A DNA stretch of 64,000 bases from Bacteroidota bacterium (GTDB lineage Bacteria > Bacteroidota > Bacteroidia > UBA8524): the NCBI GenBank assembly GCA_016124735.1, contig WGMZ01000001.1, positions 1 to 64,000 of the forward strand, in the 5' to 3' direction. The position numbers and the translations under genes were made by a program. Below the pieces are notes generated by a model. It worked only from the letters and a program-made list of their open reading frames with translations, did no database searches and was not told the DNA's origin. Each line of letters begins with the position of its first letter. Position 1 is the first letter of the stretch. This document shows positions 35,076-44,500 of this stretch, piece after piece.

Positions 35076-36626
35076 TTAAAGAATAATTTCTTCTCCTACT
35101 TCATTCAGGAAGTAATATTCCCCCAGATGATAACTTTGATCTTCAGTTACCCGAATTCGGGTGCGGTATTTCCACATCCATTTCCAGTGAAGTGGCGGGA
35201 AACCATGACGCATGTATGCCGCAATGTAAGGATGAGAAATAATGGTCAGTTTTTTAAGATTGAGGGTATTAATCAGATATTCAAGTTTTTGTTGAATTTC
35301 ATCTACCATCAATATACTGGAACCGATCTCACCGGTACCTTTGCACATAGGGCACTCTTCTGAAGTGACTACGTTCATCTCCGGACGTACCCTCTGACGG
35401 GTAATTTGAATCAGGCCGAACTTAGACATTGGCAATATAGTATGCTTTGCCCGATCGTTTTTCATTGCCTCTTTCAGTCGCTCGTAGACTTTGCGTTTGT
35501 TGGATGCATTGCGTTGATCAATGAAGTCGATAACAATAATGCCTCCCATATCGCGGAGCCTTAATTGACGTGCAATTTCATCTGCGGCTTCCATGTTTAC
35601 ATTCAGTGCATTCGATTCCTGATCGGCATCGGTGGTCGCTTTACTTCCGGAATTGACATCAATTACGTGCAGCGCTTCTGTATGCTCGATTACCAGATAG
35701 GAACCACCCTGTAAGGAAACATTCTTTCCAAAGGATGCCTTGATTTGTTTGTTGATCCCGAATTGATCAAAAATGGGCAGTTTCCCAGAATAAAGATTAA
35801 CAATCTTTTCGGATTCAGGAGATACCTTTTTGACATAACTCTTCAGCTCATCATGGAGTGTCGGGTTATCGGTAACAATATTGGTAAAGTTCTCATTCAA
35901 TAAATCGCGAATGTGGGAAGATGATCGGTCTATTTCGCTTAATATGCGTACCGGAGGTTTCGCTCCCTGGAGATTTTTATAAATGGTTTGCCATTTCTCC
36001 TGGAGCGTCATTAAATCTTTGTGAAGTTCTGCAACGGGTTTTCCTTCTGCTACCGTTCTTACAATCAATCCGAAATTTGCCGGTTTGATACTCAATGAAA
36101 GGTTGCGAAGGCGATTGCGCTCTTCGAAAGACTTGATTTTTTTGGAAATAGAAATCTGATTGGCAAAAGGAACCAGCACCATGTACCGGCCCGCCAAAGA
36201 GAGTTCTGAACTAATCCGGGGTCCTTTGCTTGAAATCGGTTCTTTCTGAATCTGTACCAGAATCTGTTGATTCTTACTCAGTACCTGATCGATTTTACCA
36301 GTTTTAATAATATCGTCTTCAAGTTCGAAATCCTGTAGGCTTTCTGTCTTGATGCCGCCCTGAAGACGGTACTTGGTAAATTTATTCAGTGAACGGATTT
36401 GCGGTCCTAAATCGTGGTAATGCAGAAACGCATCCTTTTCGTATCCTACATTTACAAAAGCAGCATTCAGGCTGGGCATGATTTTACGCACCTGGCCCAA
36501 ATAGATGTCTCCAACAGAAAAATTATTTTGATTTTTTTCCTGATGGAGCTCTACAAGTTTTTTATTGCGGATAAGGGCTATCCAGACCCCGGACGAATCG
36601 GATTGAATTATCAACTCATTCGACAC
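35076..36626 (-). CDS. rng: Ribonuclease E/G family endoribonuclease
   Basis: The 516-residue enzyme cuts single-stranded A/U-rich RNA and matures rRNA. An S1 domain (about 38-130) contains an insert of roughly 35 residues at 80-115. The catalytic domain has the metal-binding D323 (HVIDVNSG) and D367 (VIDFIDQRN), and the Zn-link CPMCKGTG (425-432) joins subunits. It lacks the long scaffold tail of RNase E, so it is the RNase G form. It closes the operon HU-TPR-small basic protein-rng, a gene order I recall as common in Bacteroidota. Confidence 0.95.
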   Translation of the reverse strand: MSNELIIQSDSSGVWIALIRNKKLVELHQEKNQNNFSVGDIYLGQVRKIMPSLNAAFVNVGYEKDAFLHYHDLGPQIRSLNKFTKYRLQGGIKTESLQDFELEDDIIKTGKIDQVLSKNQQILVQIQKEPISSKGPRISSELSLAGRYMVLVPFANQISISKKIKSFEERNRLRNLSLSIKPANFGLIVRTVAEGKPVAELHKDLMTLQEKWQTIYKNLQGAKPPVRILSEIDRSSSHIRDLLNENFTNIVTDNPTLHDELKSYVKKVSPESEKIVNLYSGKLPIFDQFGINKQIKASFGKNVSLQGGSYLVIEHTEALHVIDVNSGSKATTDADQESNALNVNMEAADEIARQLRLRDMGGIIVIDFIDQRNASNKRKVYERLKEAMKNDRAKHTILPMSKFGLIQITRQRVRPEMNVVTSEECPMCKGTGEIGSSILMVDEIQQKLEYLINTLNLKKLTIISHPYIAAYMRHGFPPLHWKWMWKYRTRIRVTEDQSYHLGEYYFLNEVGEEIIL

Positions 36627-36662
36627 GGGAATAATCGTTTAGTGAAAATTAGAGCAAGAAAA

Positions 36663-36752
36663 TTATTTCTTCTTATGTCTGTTTTTTCTCAGTCTCTTTT
36701 TTCTTTTGTGCGTTGCGATCTTATGTCTTTTTCTTTTTTTTCCGCTTGGCAT
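36663..36752 (-). CDS. 29-residue Lys/Arg/His-rich protein, probably ribosome-associated
   Basis: A complete ATG-to-TAA frame on the minus strand encodes 29 residues: 11 Lys, 8 Arg and 4 His, with no acidic residue. The N-terminus reads MPSGKKRKRHKIATHKRKKR. It lies 36 bases before the rng start and 7 bases after the TPR gene stop, in the same direction. I recall near-identical short basic peptides in other Bacteroidota, often unannotated. The composition is that of tiny ribosomal proteins such as bTHX or bL36, so an rRNA-binding role is inferred. It might be the extra small protein bL38 reported in a Flavobacterium ribosome structure, but I cannot confirm that from memory. Confidence 0.75.
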   Translation of the reverse strand: MPSGKKRKRHKIATHKRKKRLRKNRHKKK

Positions 36753-36759
36753 ATGTCTT

Positions 36760-37584
36760 CTATTTTAAATGTTTAATAATATCGTCTAATTGCTCCTGAA
36801 CCTGCAGATCACCGCTGAGGTCCCTGCACTTGCTGTAATAACTGATTGCCAGTTCTTTATTTCCCATCATCTCGCAAATTCTTCCTGCCTGAAAATGGTA
36901 CTCAGCATTGGAGGGCTGCAAAGATATTAATTTTTCAAATCTTATCAATGCCTTGTCTAATTGACCGGATTCTATGGCCAACATGCCCAGGGTATAGTTG
37001 GCAAGAATATTAGCACTGTCGCTGCGAACTACATTGAGCAATAGTGGCACGGCCTGCATCATTGTTTCTCTTTTGTCGGCAAGGGCCAATCCTTTGTATA
37101 AAGTAGCCGTTTTGTTTTCGGGTTCAGATTTTAACTGTTCATCGAAACAAGCTATTGCCTCCGCCATAAGAAAATCACGACGGTTTGTGTCTTGCATTTG
37201 AACTCCGTAGGTATAGATATACCTTCCGGCCATCTCCCAATCATTTGCCAAATTGGTTTTTTTGGCTAATTGCAGTTGAAAATATGCGGCCAGGCTGGTA
37301 TAGCTGTTCTGTAAAGAAAATTCTACGGATTTGCGAAGTGAGGTGCTGTCCTCGTGAGGAATGACCAATTTCCCCTGTTCGCTTTTGATAATACTTTCTG
37401 GAATGGAAAGACCCTGGATTTCATTTGACAGGGTTTTAAACCAATTCATGTTGGTGTTTCTTGGAACCGTGGACTCCGTGTTAATGGTGGCCCCCGATCG
37501 GTTCAAGTTGTTCCAGCTTAGGGCTAGAACAATAAAAAGGCAGGCTGCTCCTAGAAGCAGCGCAACCTGTTTTTTATCACCCAT
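36760..37584 (-). CDS. Membrane-anchored TPR protein downstream of HU
   Basis: The 274-residue protein has one N-terminal membrane helix (about 7-24) and a periplasmic or cytoplasmic body with at least four TPR units in the C-terminal half (LYKGLALADKRETMMQAVPL; ANYTLGMLAIESGQLDKALI; AEYHFQAGRICEMMGNKELA). It begins 2 bases after the HU stop and precedes the small basic gene and rng, so it is part of that operon. Function unknown; it may hold complexes together. Confidence 0.75.
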   Translation of the reverse strand: MGDKKQVALLLGAACLFIVLALSWNNLNRSGATINTESTVPRNTNMNWFKTLSNEIQGLSIPESIIKSEQGKLVIPHEDSTSLRKSVEFSLQNSYTSLAAYFQLQLAKKTNLANDWEMAGRYIYTYGVQMQDTNRRDFLMAEAIACFDEQLKSEPENKTATLYKGLALADKRETMMQAVPLLLNVVRSDSANILANYTLGMLAIESGQLDKALIRFEKLISLQPSNAEYHFQAGRICEMMGNKELAISYYSKCRDLSGDLQVQEQLDDIIKHLK

Positions 37585-37586
37585 TT

Positions 37587-37886
37587 TTATAGGAGTTTCT
37601 TCGTAGCCTCAGACTTTTTCACTTTGTCTGCAAAAGTCTTGGCAGGCTTAAACTTGGGAATATAGTGGGCTGGAATTTCCATTGCAGTATTTTTGGAAAT
37701 GTTCCGAGCAATTTTCTTCGCTCTTTTCTTCAACACAAAACTTCCAAAACCACGGAAATAGATGTTGTTACCTTCCACCATAGAATTTTTCATTACTTTG
37801 AAAAAGGTTTCAACCGTTTGTTGAACTTCTGCTTTGCCTATTCCGGTTCTGTTTACGATTTCGTTGATTACCTCGGCTTTAGTCAT
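37587..37886 (-). CDS. HU family DNA-binding protein
   Basis: The 99-residue histone-like protein has the two N-terminal helices MTKAEVINEIVNRTG...VEQ and the beta-arm region FRGFGSFVLKKRAKKIARN. The arm normally bends DNA; here it ends in IPAHYIPKFKPAKTFADKVK. A short basic tail follows. It is the first gene of the HU-TPR-small protein-rng operon and is divergent from mutY. It compacts and bends DNA as a dimer. Confidence 0.93.
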   Translation of the reverse strand: MTKAEVINEIVNRTGIGKAEVQQTVETFFKVMKNSMVEGNNIYFRGFGSFVLKKRAKKIARNISKNTAMEIPAHYIPKFKPAKTFADKVKKSEATKKLL

Positions 37887-37949
37887 AATATTAAGATAAA
37901 ATATTGAAATTGAGTCTTTTGTAAATGTTTTTTTCCTCCAAAAGGGCTA

Positions 37950-37978
37950 CAAATTTAGCCTTTTATATTGGGATTCAA
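37950..37978 (-). promoter_or_regulatory. Promoter of the HU-rng operon
   Basis: On the minus strand TTG (37978-37976), 18 bases, TAAATTTG (37957-37950). The -7 box lies in an inverted repeat (AAAGGGCTA...TAGCCTTTT, about 37940-37964), which could be an operator. Confidence 0.55.
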
Positions 37979-38021
37979 CAGCGAAGATTTTTATTTGTTC
38001 ACGATTTCTCTCAAAATATTC

Positions 38022-39080
38022 ATGAATCACGCTTTTTCTGAGACACTAATTTCCTGGTACAAATCGAATGCCCGCAATTTGCCATGGCGCGAAACAAGCG
38101 ACCCTTACCGCATTTGGTTATCGGAAATCATCTTACAACAAACCCGGGTGGAACAGGGATTACCCTATTTTCATCGCTTTATGGAAATTTTCCCTTCTTT
38201 GAAGGATTTGGCCGAAGCACCGGATGAAAAAGTAATGAAATGCTGGCAGGGGCTCGGGTATTATAGTCGGGCCAGAAATTTACAATCGGCGGCCCGTCAT
38301 GTTTTTTATGAATGCCAGGGAAATTTCCCTGAAAAATACCATGATCTGCTGAAGCTTAAAGGCGTTGGACCTTATACAGCCGCAGCAATTGCTTCATTTT
38401 CCTTTGGTGAAAAAATACCGGTGGTAGATGGAAATGTATACCGATTCATATCCCGATACTTCGGAATAGACCTGGAAGTAGGGAATCAAAAAGCTCATCG
38501 CTATTTTAGTGAATTGCTTCTGAAACTTATGCCCGATGATCGACCAGATCTGTTCAATCAGGCTTTAATGGAATTTGGGGGCCTTCAATGTGTGCCTCAA
38601 TCGCCCAAATGTGTCCGATGTCCTTTTCGGGAAAACTGCTATGCCCGGAGGAATAATTCTGTGTCTGCATTTCCGGTAAAGGGCAGGAAAACAAAAGTAA
38701 AGGAAGTCTATTTTAATTTTGGAGTGGTACATCACCAGGGTAAATTTTACCTGAACCAGCGCGACGATCAGGGCATTTGGAAAAGATTATGGCATTTTCC
38801 ACTGATTGAAACGAATCGAGCGATGGAGATACCAGAAATCCTTTCACTTTTCGCAAAAGACTGGAATATCAGTTTGAATGAACTGCGTCAGACAGGAGTC
38901 TGGAAGACCATTCATCTATTGAGTCATCGAAAAATTCATGCATTCTTTTGGGAGCTGGAAGCCGATATTCCGCCGAATAAAAATGATATATTTGAGATGG
39001 AGGCCGATGAGATTGAAAAATATGCGTTGCCTCGATTAATGACCAAATATTTAATAGAAAGAAAGCATGTCAGTAAATAA
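38022..39080 (+). CDS. mutY: A/G-specific adenine glycosylase
   Basis: It removes adenine mispaired with 8-oxoguanine. In 352 residues it has catalytic E35 (LSEIILQQTRVE), the helix-hairpin-helix LKGVGPYTAAAI with D136 (VVDGNVYRF), and the [4Fe-4S] cysteines C190, C197, C200 and C206 in the C-x6-C-x2-C-x5-C spacing. A C-terminal NUDIX-like domain (about 225-350) recognises 8-oxoG. The frame is open from 37968 with TTG, but the ATG at 38022 starts the conserved region. Its 3' end overlaps ssb by 14 bases. Confidence 0.96.
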   Translation: MNHAFSETLISWYKSNARNLPWRETSDPYRIWLSEIILQQTRVEQGLPYFHRFMEIFPSLKDLAEAPDEKVMKCWQGLGYYSRARNLQSAARHVFYECQGNFPEKYHDLLKLKGVGPYTAAAIASFSFGEKIPVVDGNVYRFISRYFGIDLEVGNQKAHRYFSELLLKLMPDDRPDLFNQALMEFGGLQCVPQSPKCVRCPFRENCYARRNNSVSAFPVKGRKTKVKEVYFNFGVVHHQGKFYLNQRDDQGIWKRLWHFPLIETNRAMEIPEILSLFAKDWNISLNELRQTGVWKTIHLLSHRKIHAFFWELEADIPPNKNDIFEMEADEIEKYALPRLMTKYLIERKHVSK

Positions 39081-39489
39081 AGTGATTTTGGTAGGAAATG
39101 TTGGCAGAGACCCGGAAGTCCGTCATCTGGATAATGATCGGGTTGTAGCCAATTTTTCACTGGCCACAAGGGAGACATACCGCGACCGAAATGGACAACG
39201 CCAGGAGCTTACCGAATGGCATACGATTGAGCTGTGGGATGATCTGGCCCGTACGGCAGAGAAATATGTGAAAAAAGGAAAGTTAATCTACCTCGAAGGT
39301 AAAATAAGAACCAATACCTGGACGGACAAAGAATCGGGGCTGGAACGCTCTGCCAAAATTATCCGTTGCAATGTCATGACCTTCCTGAACACCGGAACGG
39401 GTGGACATAAAGAGGGAAGTGAGCATAGCTCTTCAGAACATACTTCATCAAATGAAAATGAGGAGCAAGGAGATGACCTTCCCTTTTAA
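39067..39489 (+). CDS. ssb: Single-stranded DNA-binding protein
   Basis: The 140-residue SSB has the OB fold (MSVNKVILVGNVGRDPEVR...EWHTIELWDDLA) in residues 1-110. An acidic, Ser/Glu-rich linker leads to the DDLPF tip that docks partner proteins. It overlaps mutY by 14 bases and precedes gldE by 31, as in other members of the phylum. Tetramers protect single strands in replication and repair. Confidence 0.96.
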   Translation: MSVNKVILVGNVGRDPEVRHLDNDRVVANFSLATRETYRDRNGQRQELTEWHTIELWDDLARTAEKYVKKGKLIYLEGKIRTNTWTDKESGLERSAKIIRCNVMTFLNTGTGGHKEGSEHSSSEHTSSNENEEQGDDLPF

Positions 39490-39520
39490 TACCTTTGTGA
39501 CCAACTAAAAGAAGAAGTAT

Positions 39521-40891
39521 TTGGACATTCCCCCTGGTGAACAGAGTCAGCTTCCTGCGCCACTGCTGCAGATTCTTCATACAAATCTGGAAGGCAGTGA
39601 TTGGGTAACGTTTATTATGTTACTCGGCGGCATTTTGTTTTTATTGGCCCTTTCTGCGCTCTTTTCTGCTTCGGAAACTGCATTTTTTTCGCTCGGTCCT
39701 CAATCCATTAAAGAAATTCGGGAGAAAGAAGACAAAGCATCTGCCACGACCATCCGCTTGTTATACAATCACCGGAAACTTTTGGCAACCATACTTATTG
39801 CCAACAACTTTGTCAATGTGGCCATCGTCTTCCTGTCGACCTTCATCTTTCAAAAAAGCATCTTTGATTTTGCAAATTATCCTTACCTGGGCTTCATACT
39901 ACAGGCAATTGTGGTAACTGCCATATTGGTCTTTTTAGGTGAGGTATTTCCAAAAGTTTATGCTACTGCCAGAAAAGAAGCAATTACCCGAATGATGGCC
40001 CTGCCACTTTATTGGCTTTCCAGAGCTCTGGCACCAATGGTGATGTTGCTGGAAAAAAGCAGCAAGCTGCTGGATAAAAGGATGACCAAAAAAGGACATC
40101 AGGTTTCTCTGGATGATATCAATCAGGCTATCGACATGACGGCGGAGGGAGAGCAATCAGAAGATGAAAAAGATATTTTAAAGGGAATTGTGAATTATGG
40201 CAATATTCCGGTGAAGCAAATCATGCGTTCTCGTTTGGATGTATCCGGATTGAGTATAGATACTCCTTATGAAACCGTCCTCGAGAAGGTCAAAGAACTG
40301 GGATATTCTCGCTTGCCCGTGTACGAAGAAAATTTTGACTCGATAAAAGGCATTCTCTATATCAAAGATTTAGTTCCCTACATCCGCGAGAAAGAATATG
40401 CCTGGCAGGATATTATCCGGCCTCCTTATTTCGTTCCCGAGTCCAAGAAATTGGATGATTTAATGAGTGACTTTCAGGAAAAACGTGTGCATATGGCCAT
40501 TGTGGTAGATGAATATGGTGGCAGTTCCGGTCTGGTTACCATGGAAGATGTGCTCGAGGAAATTTTTGGAGAGATTAAAGACGAATTCGACGACGACGAC
40601 TTTTCATACAGTCATCTCGACGACAGAACCTATGTGTTTGAAGGAAAAATTCTGCTGAATGATATTTGCAGGATTGTAGACATGGATACTTCCATATTTG
40701 AGGATGTTCGCGGAGATTCGGATACATTGGGAGGAATGCTGATCGAAATTCAGGGTAAAATTCCGAACATAGGTAACAGGATTAAATTTGACGGGTTTGA
40801 GTTTGTGGTGGAATCTGCAGATCGAAGAAGAATTAAGCGGGTAAAGATGATATTGCCCGAGGAAGAAAAAGGAGAGGAACAGGCAGAATGA
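39521..40891 (+). CDS. gldE: Gliding motility-associated protein GldE
   Basis: A 456-residue membrane protein of the CNNM/CorC type. An N-terminal DUF21 region with about four membrane helices (32-165) is followed by two CBS domains (about 225-345, IMRSRLDVSGL and YGGSSGLVTMEDVLEEIFGEI) and a C-terminal CorC_HlyC domain. In Flavobacterium, GldE is linked genetically to GldD and needed for gliding/T9SS function; relatives transport divalent metals. The start is TTG at 39521, since the next Met (residue 33) would cut into the first helix. It overlaps gldD as ATGA. Confidence 0.92.
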   Translation: MDIPPGEQSQLPAPLLQILHTNLEGSDWVTFIMLLGGILFLLALSALFSASETAFFSLGPQSIKEIREKEDKASATTIRLLYNHRKLLATILIANNFVNVAIVFLSTFIFQKSIFDFANYPYLGFILQAIVVTAILVFLGEVFPKVYATARKEAITRMMALPLYWLSRALAPMVMLLEKSSKLLDKRMTKKGHQVSLDDINQAIDMTAEGEQSEDEKDILKGIVNYGNIPVKQIMRSRLDVSGLSIDTPYETVLEKVKELGYSRLPVYEENFDSIKGILYIKDLVPYIREKEYAWQDIIRPPYFVPESKKLDDLMSDFQEKRVHMAIVVDEYGGSSGLVTMEDVLEEIFGEIKDEFDDDDFSYSHLDDRTYVFEGKILLNDICRIVDMDTSIFEDVRGDSDTLGGMLIEIQGKIPNIGNRIKFDGFEFVVESADRRRIKRVKMILPEEEKGEEQAE

Positions 40892-41463
40892 AGAAACATT
40901 TCATGATACTGGCAGCGTCTATTTTATTGTTTGCCTGTGAAAACGCAAAGACCCCGCGACCCCACGCATATTTTAAGATTGATTTTCCTGCCAAGTCCTA
41001 TGTTCCTTTTAATTCGCCTTGTCCGTTTCGTTTCGAAGTTCCATTCTATGTGCAGGTGGTGCAAGATTCTTCACCCAATGCTGAGCCATGCTGGTTAAAC
41101 ATGAATTTTGTTCCTTACAATGCCACCTTGCATCTTACCTATAAGCCGATTGGAACCGAATTCAATCTGGTAGATCTTCAAAATGATAGCAGGAGATTTG
41201 TGATGAATCATACCATAAAAGCACAGGAAATTCTGGAAAATGAAATTAACAAGCCGGCAGAACATGTGCACGGAGTACTTTATCGACTAAAGGGAAACAC
41301 GGCAACTTCTTTGCAATTTTATGTAACGGATAGCACCAAACACTACCTGCGCGGGGCTTTGTACTTTAATACCCATACAAATCCAGACTCTATTGCCCCG
41401 GTTTTGGAATATCTTTCTGAAGATGTCTTGCAACTAATTGGTACCCTTAAGTGGTCATATTAA
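40888..41463 (+). CDS. gldD: Gliding motility lipoprotein GldD
   Basis: The 191-residue lipoprotein has the lipobox LLFAC (C17) and the family body starting PRPHAYFKIDFPAKSY, with the later KAQEILENEINKPAEHVHGVLYRL stretch. GldD is required for gliding and chitin use in Flavobacterium johnsoniae and is tied to T9SS. It is coupled to gldE by a 4-base overlap and is the last gene of mutY-ssb-gldE-gldD. Its biochemical role is not known. Confidence 0.93.
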   Translation: MKKHFMILAASILLFACENAKTPRPHAYFKIDFPAKSYVPFNSPCPFRFEVPFYVQVVQDSSPNAEPCWLNMNFVPYNATLHLTYKPIGTEFNLVDLQNDSRRFVMNHTIKAQEILENEINKPAEHVHGVLYRLKGNTATSLQFYVTDSTKHYLRGALYFNTHTNPDSIAPVLEYLSEDVLQLIGTLKWSY

Positions 41464-41535
41464 AAAATTAATACACCGTTCATGAAGCGGAATATTATTT
41501 TCGCGAACTATACGTTTTAATGCGTAGGGAACCGA

Positions 41536-44500
41536 ATGAGCCAAAGTACAATTCTTCGTTGCCTGATTCTGGGATTTGTATGTCTTTTCTACGGGCTTCA
41601 AAATCAGATATATGCTACCCATGTGATGGGGACTGATTTTGCATACGAGTGTTTGGGGAATGGAAAATACCGAATCATTATCAACTTATACCGGGATTGC
41701 AACGGAATCCAGATGTCGAACTATGTGGGATATTCCTATAAATGTAAATCTGCATCTGGCACAGGCACTACCGTATCTGCCAATCGAATTTCTGTCACGG
41801 ATGTTACAGGTATAGACTCTGCTTGTGGGGTGGTATCCAAATGCAAGTCGGGAAGCAACTTTGCCTATGGTATTGAGCAGCACGTTTATGTGGACACCCT
41901 TGACCTCAGCTCTTTGAACTGCTGTGAAGTCAGTATTATTTTTGTCTCCTGCTGCCGGAACAACGGAATATCGACTGGCGCCTCCGGGCAAAATTTTTAT
42001 GCCGATATGACGATCAATAAGTGTTTGTCGGCTTGTAACAGCTCTCCGAAATACACCAATTATCCGGTAGCCATTGTATGCAAGGATCAGGATGTGGTGC
42101 TGAACAGCGGTGCCACAGATACCATTGATGTCGGCGATTCCCTGAGTTATGAACTTACCCAATCATTGACATCAGCCGGGAATAGCGTAACTTATTCTGG
42201 CAGCTTTTCCTATAATAAACCTTTGACGTTTTTAGGTTTTCCAAATGCAAACCAAAGTCTGCCCTATGGCTTTCATCTGGATCCAACAACAGGAGACCTT
42301 GCTTTTCGTCCGACTTCCCTGAATCAAATGTCGGTGGTTGCTTTTAAGGTGAAAGAATGGCGCAAAGACAGCACTGGAACCTGGGCTCAAATCGGAGAAA
42401 CCAGGAGGGATTTGCAGGTTATTGTAATCAGTTGTGTGAATTCCAGCGGAGTGTCGAATGATCTCCCATCTCTTCCCGCACAGCCTATAGCAAAAGTATG
42501 TTCAGGAGACTCTATTTGTATGCGCATTGTAACCAGCGATGCCAATTCCGGGGATTCGGTCAGACTAACCTGGAACAAAGGAATTCCCGGGGCAAGTTTT
42601 ACGATAGTTAATCCGGGACAGAAATATGATACCGCTTATGTCTGCTGGAAACCTTCCGTCAAAGACACTTCCTCGGTTCCTTATGCATTTACTATTACAG
42701 CAAAAGATGATGCCTGTCCGTTTCCCGGATCTACCACCCGTGCCTTTTCTATCCAGGTGGGATTGAAACCGGAAACAAAAATGTCGTATACAATTGATAC
42801 CTGTGGATTGATTGAAATGAACTCTACTCCTTTAACCACATACGTGGACCCCTTGTATACATGGATTATTACGGATACGGCAACGGACACGGTATTCAAG
42901 TCTGTCAGTTATGCAAAAAACGCATACTCTTTTTTAAGTCCGGGAAAATATTATGTCTACCATAAAATAGCGACAAGCTTTCCCTGTTATTCTGACTTTT
43001 ACGACAGCTTCAATGTGGCATCTTATCCAGTGGTTCGAACCAGTTTGCCCAATGATACTGCCGTGTGTACTTTTTCTTCCATCCATCTGGATTCAAAAGT
43101 AAGTGGGGGAGTGGCGCCCTTAAAATATTCCTGGAATACTTCTTCGACAGATACCCTTACTTCCAAATCGCTCATCATAGAATACGACAGCTTATTAATT
43201 GTCACAGTAAGCGATAAGTACGGTTGTTACCATCGCGATTCAGTAAATGCAACGGCATGGGCACTGCCAAAAGCATCCATCTATGTTCCATTGGATGAAC
43301 AATGCTTTTCCGGAAATGAATTTTCATTTTACGATTCCACCCGAATTGAGGATGGATCCAATTTAGCGAGGACCTGGATTTTAGGAGAATCGGATTCAAG
43401 TTCGTTGGCAAATGCCTCCAAGCATTTTTCCAGTTACGACACCTTCGCAATAACCCTGTACAGTAAGAGCAAACACGGTTGTTTGGATACGGCATACGAT
43501 TCTGTCATTGTGCATCCGCAAGCGACACCGCGAATTCATCTTTCAGATTCTGCCCAATGCCTTTTGGGAAATCATTATGTGTTCGATTCGAAACTGAGCA
43601 CCATACCCTACGAAAGCATTGATACCTCATTTTGGGATTTTGGAGATACAACAGGAGATACCGCGCAAACAGTTCAAAAGACCTATTCGAGGTATGGGTA
43701 CATGAATGTGCGGCTCATTACACAAACGCAAAGTGGGTGTCTGGATACGGCATGGCAAAGCGTTCGCGTCAATCCCAATCCAAAGCTTTCTATCACCATA
43801 AACGATTCATTGGTATGTCTGAGTGAGAACGAAGTGCAGCTAGACGCATTGAATTCAAGCATAGATGATGGCTATATCGCTTCATTGTCGTGGGATTATG
43901 CGGATGGACATCAGGATACAGGCTGGAGTCCTGCTACCTATGCTTATTCTCATGCAGATACGTTCCTCGTTCGTCTGAACGCGTTATCCGACCAGCAATG
44001 TGGAGATACAACATGGCAAAATGTCGTGATTCATCCTCAGAGCCAAATTCGTTTATTGGTTGATACTTCCGAAGTTTGTTACCGCGGAAATATATTCCAT
44101 TTTGACGGATCGAAAAGTACTGTGAGCTCGGGAAGTATCGTGCAGTTTGTCTGGAATTATGATGACGGACAATTCGATTATGGAGCGCAGCATAGTCATA
44201 CTTATAGCAATTACGATTCATTCCGGGTACGTTTGGTCACCGCAACCCATCTATATTGCCGGGACACGGCCTATCAACTAATCATTGTGCATCCCCAGAC
44301 GAGTCTGGATTTTGTGTCCAACCTGGATTCTCAATGCCTGAACCTCAACAATTTTAGTTTTGATGCTTCAGGAAGTCAAATTCCATGGGGCAGCATCGAT
44401 CGTCTCTATTGGGATTTTGGCAATACCGTTCAGGATACCGGATGGTTGATTCAAAATTTCATGTATCAAAATGCTGGCACTTTTACTGTCAGGCTAGCAA

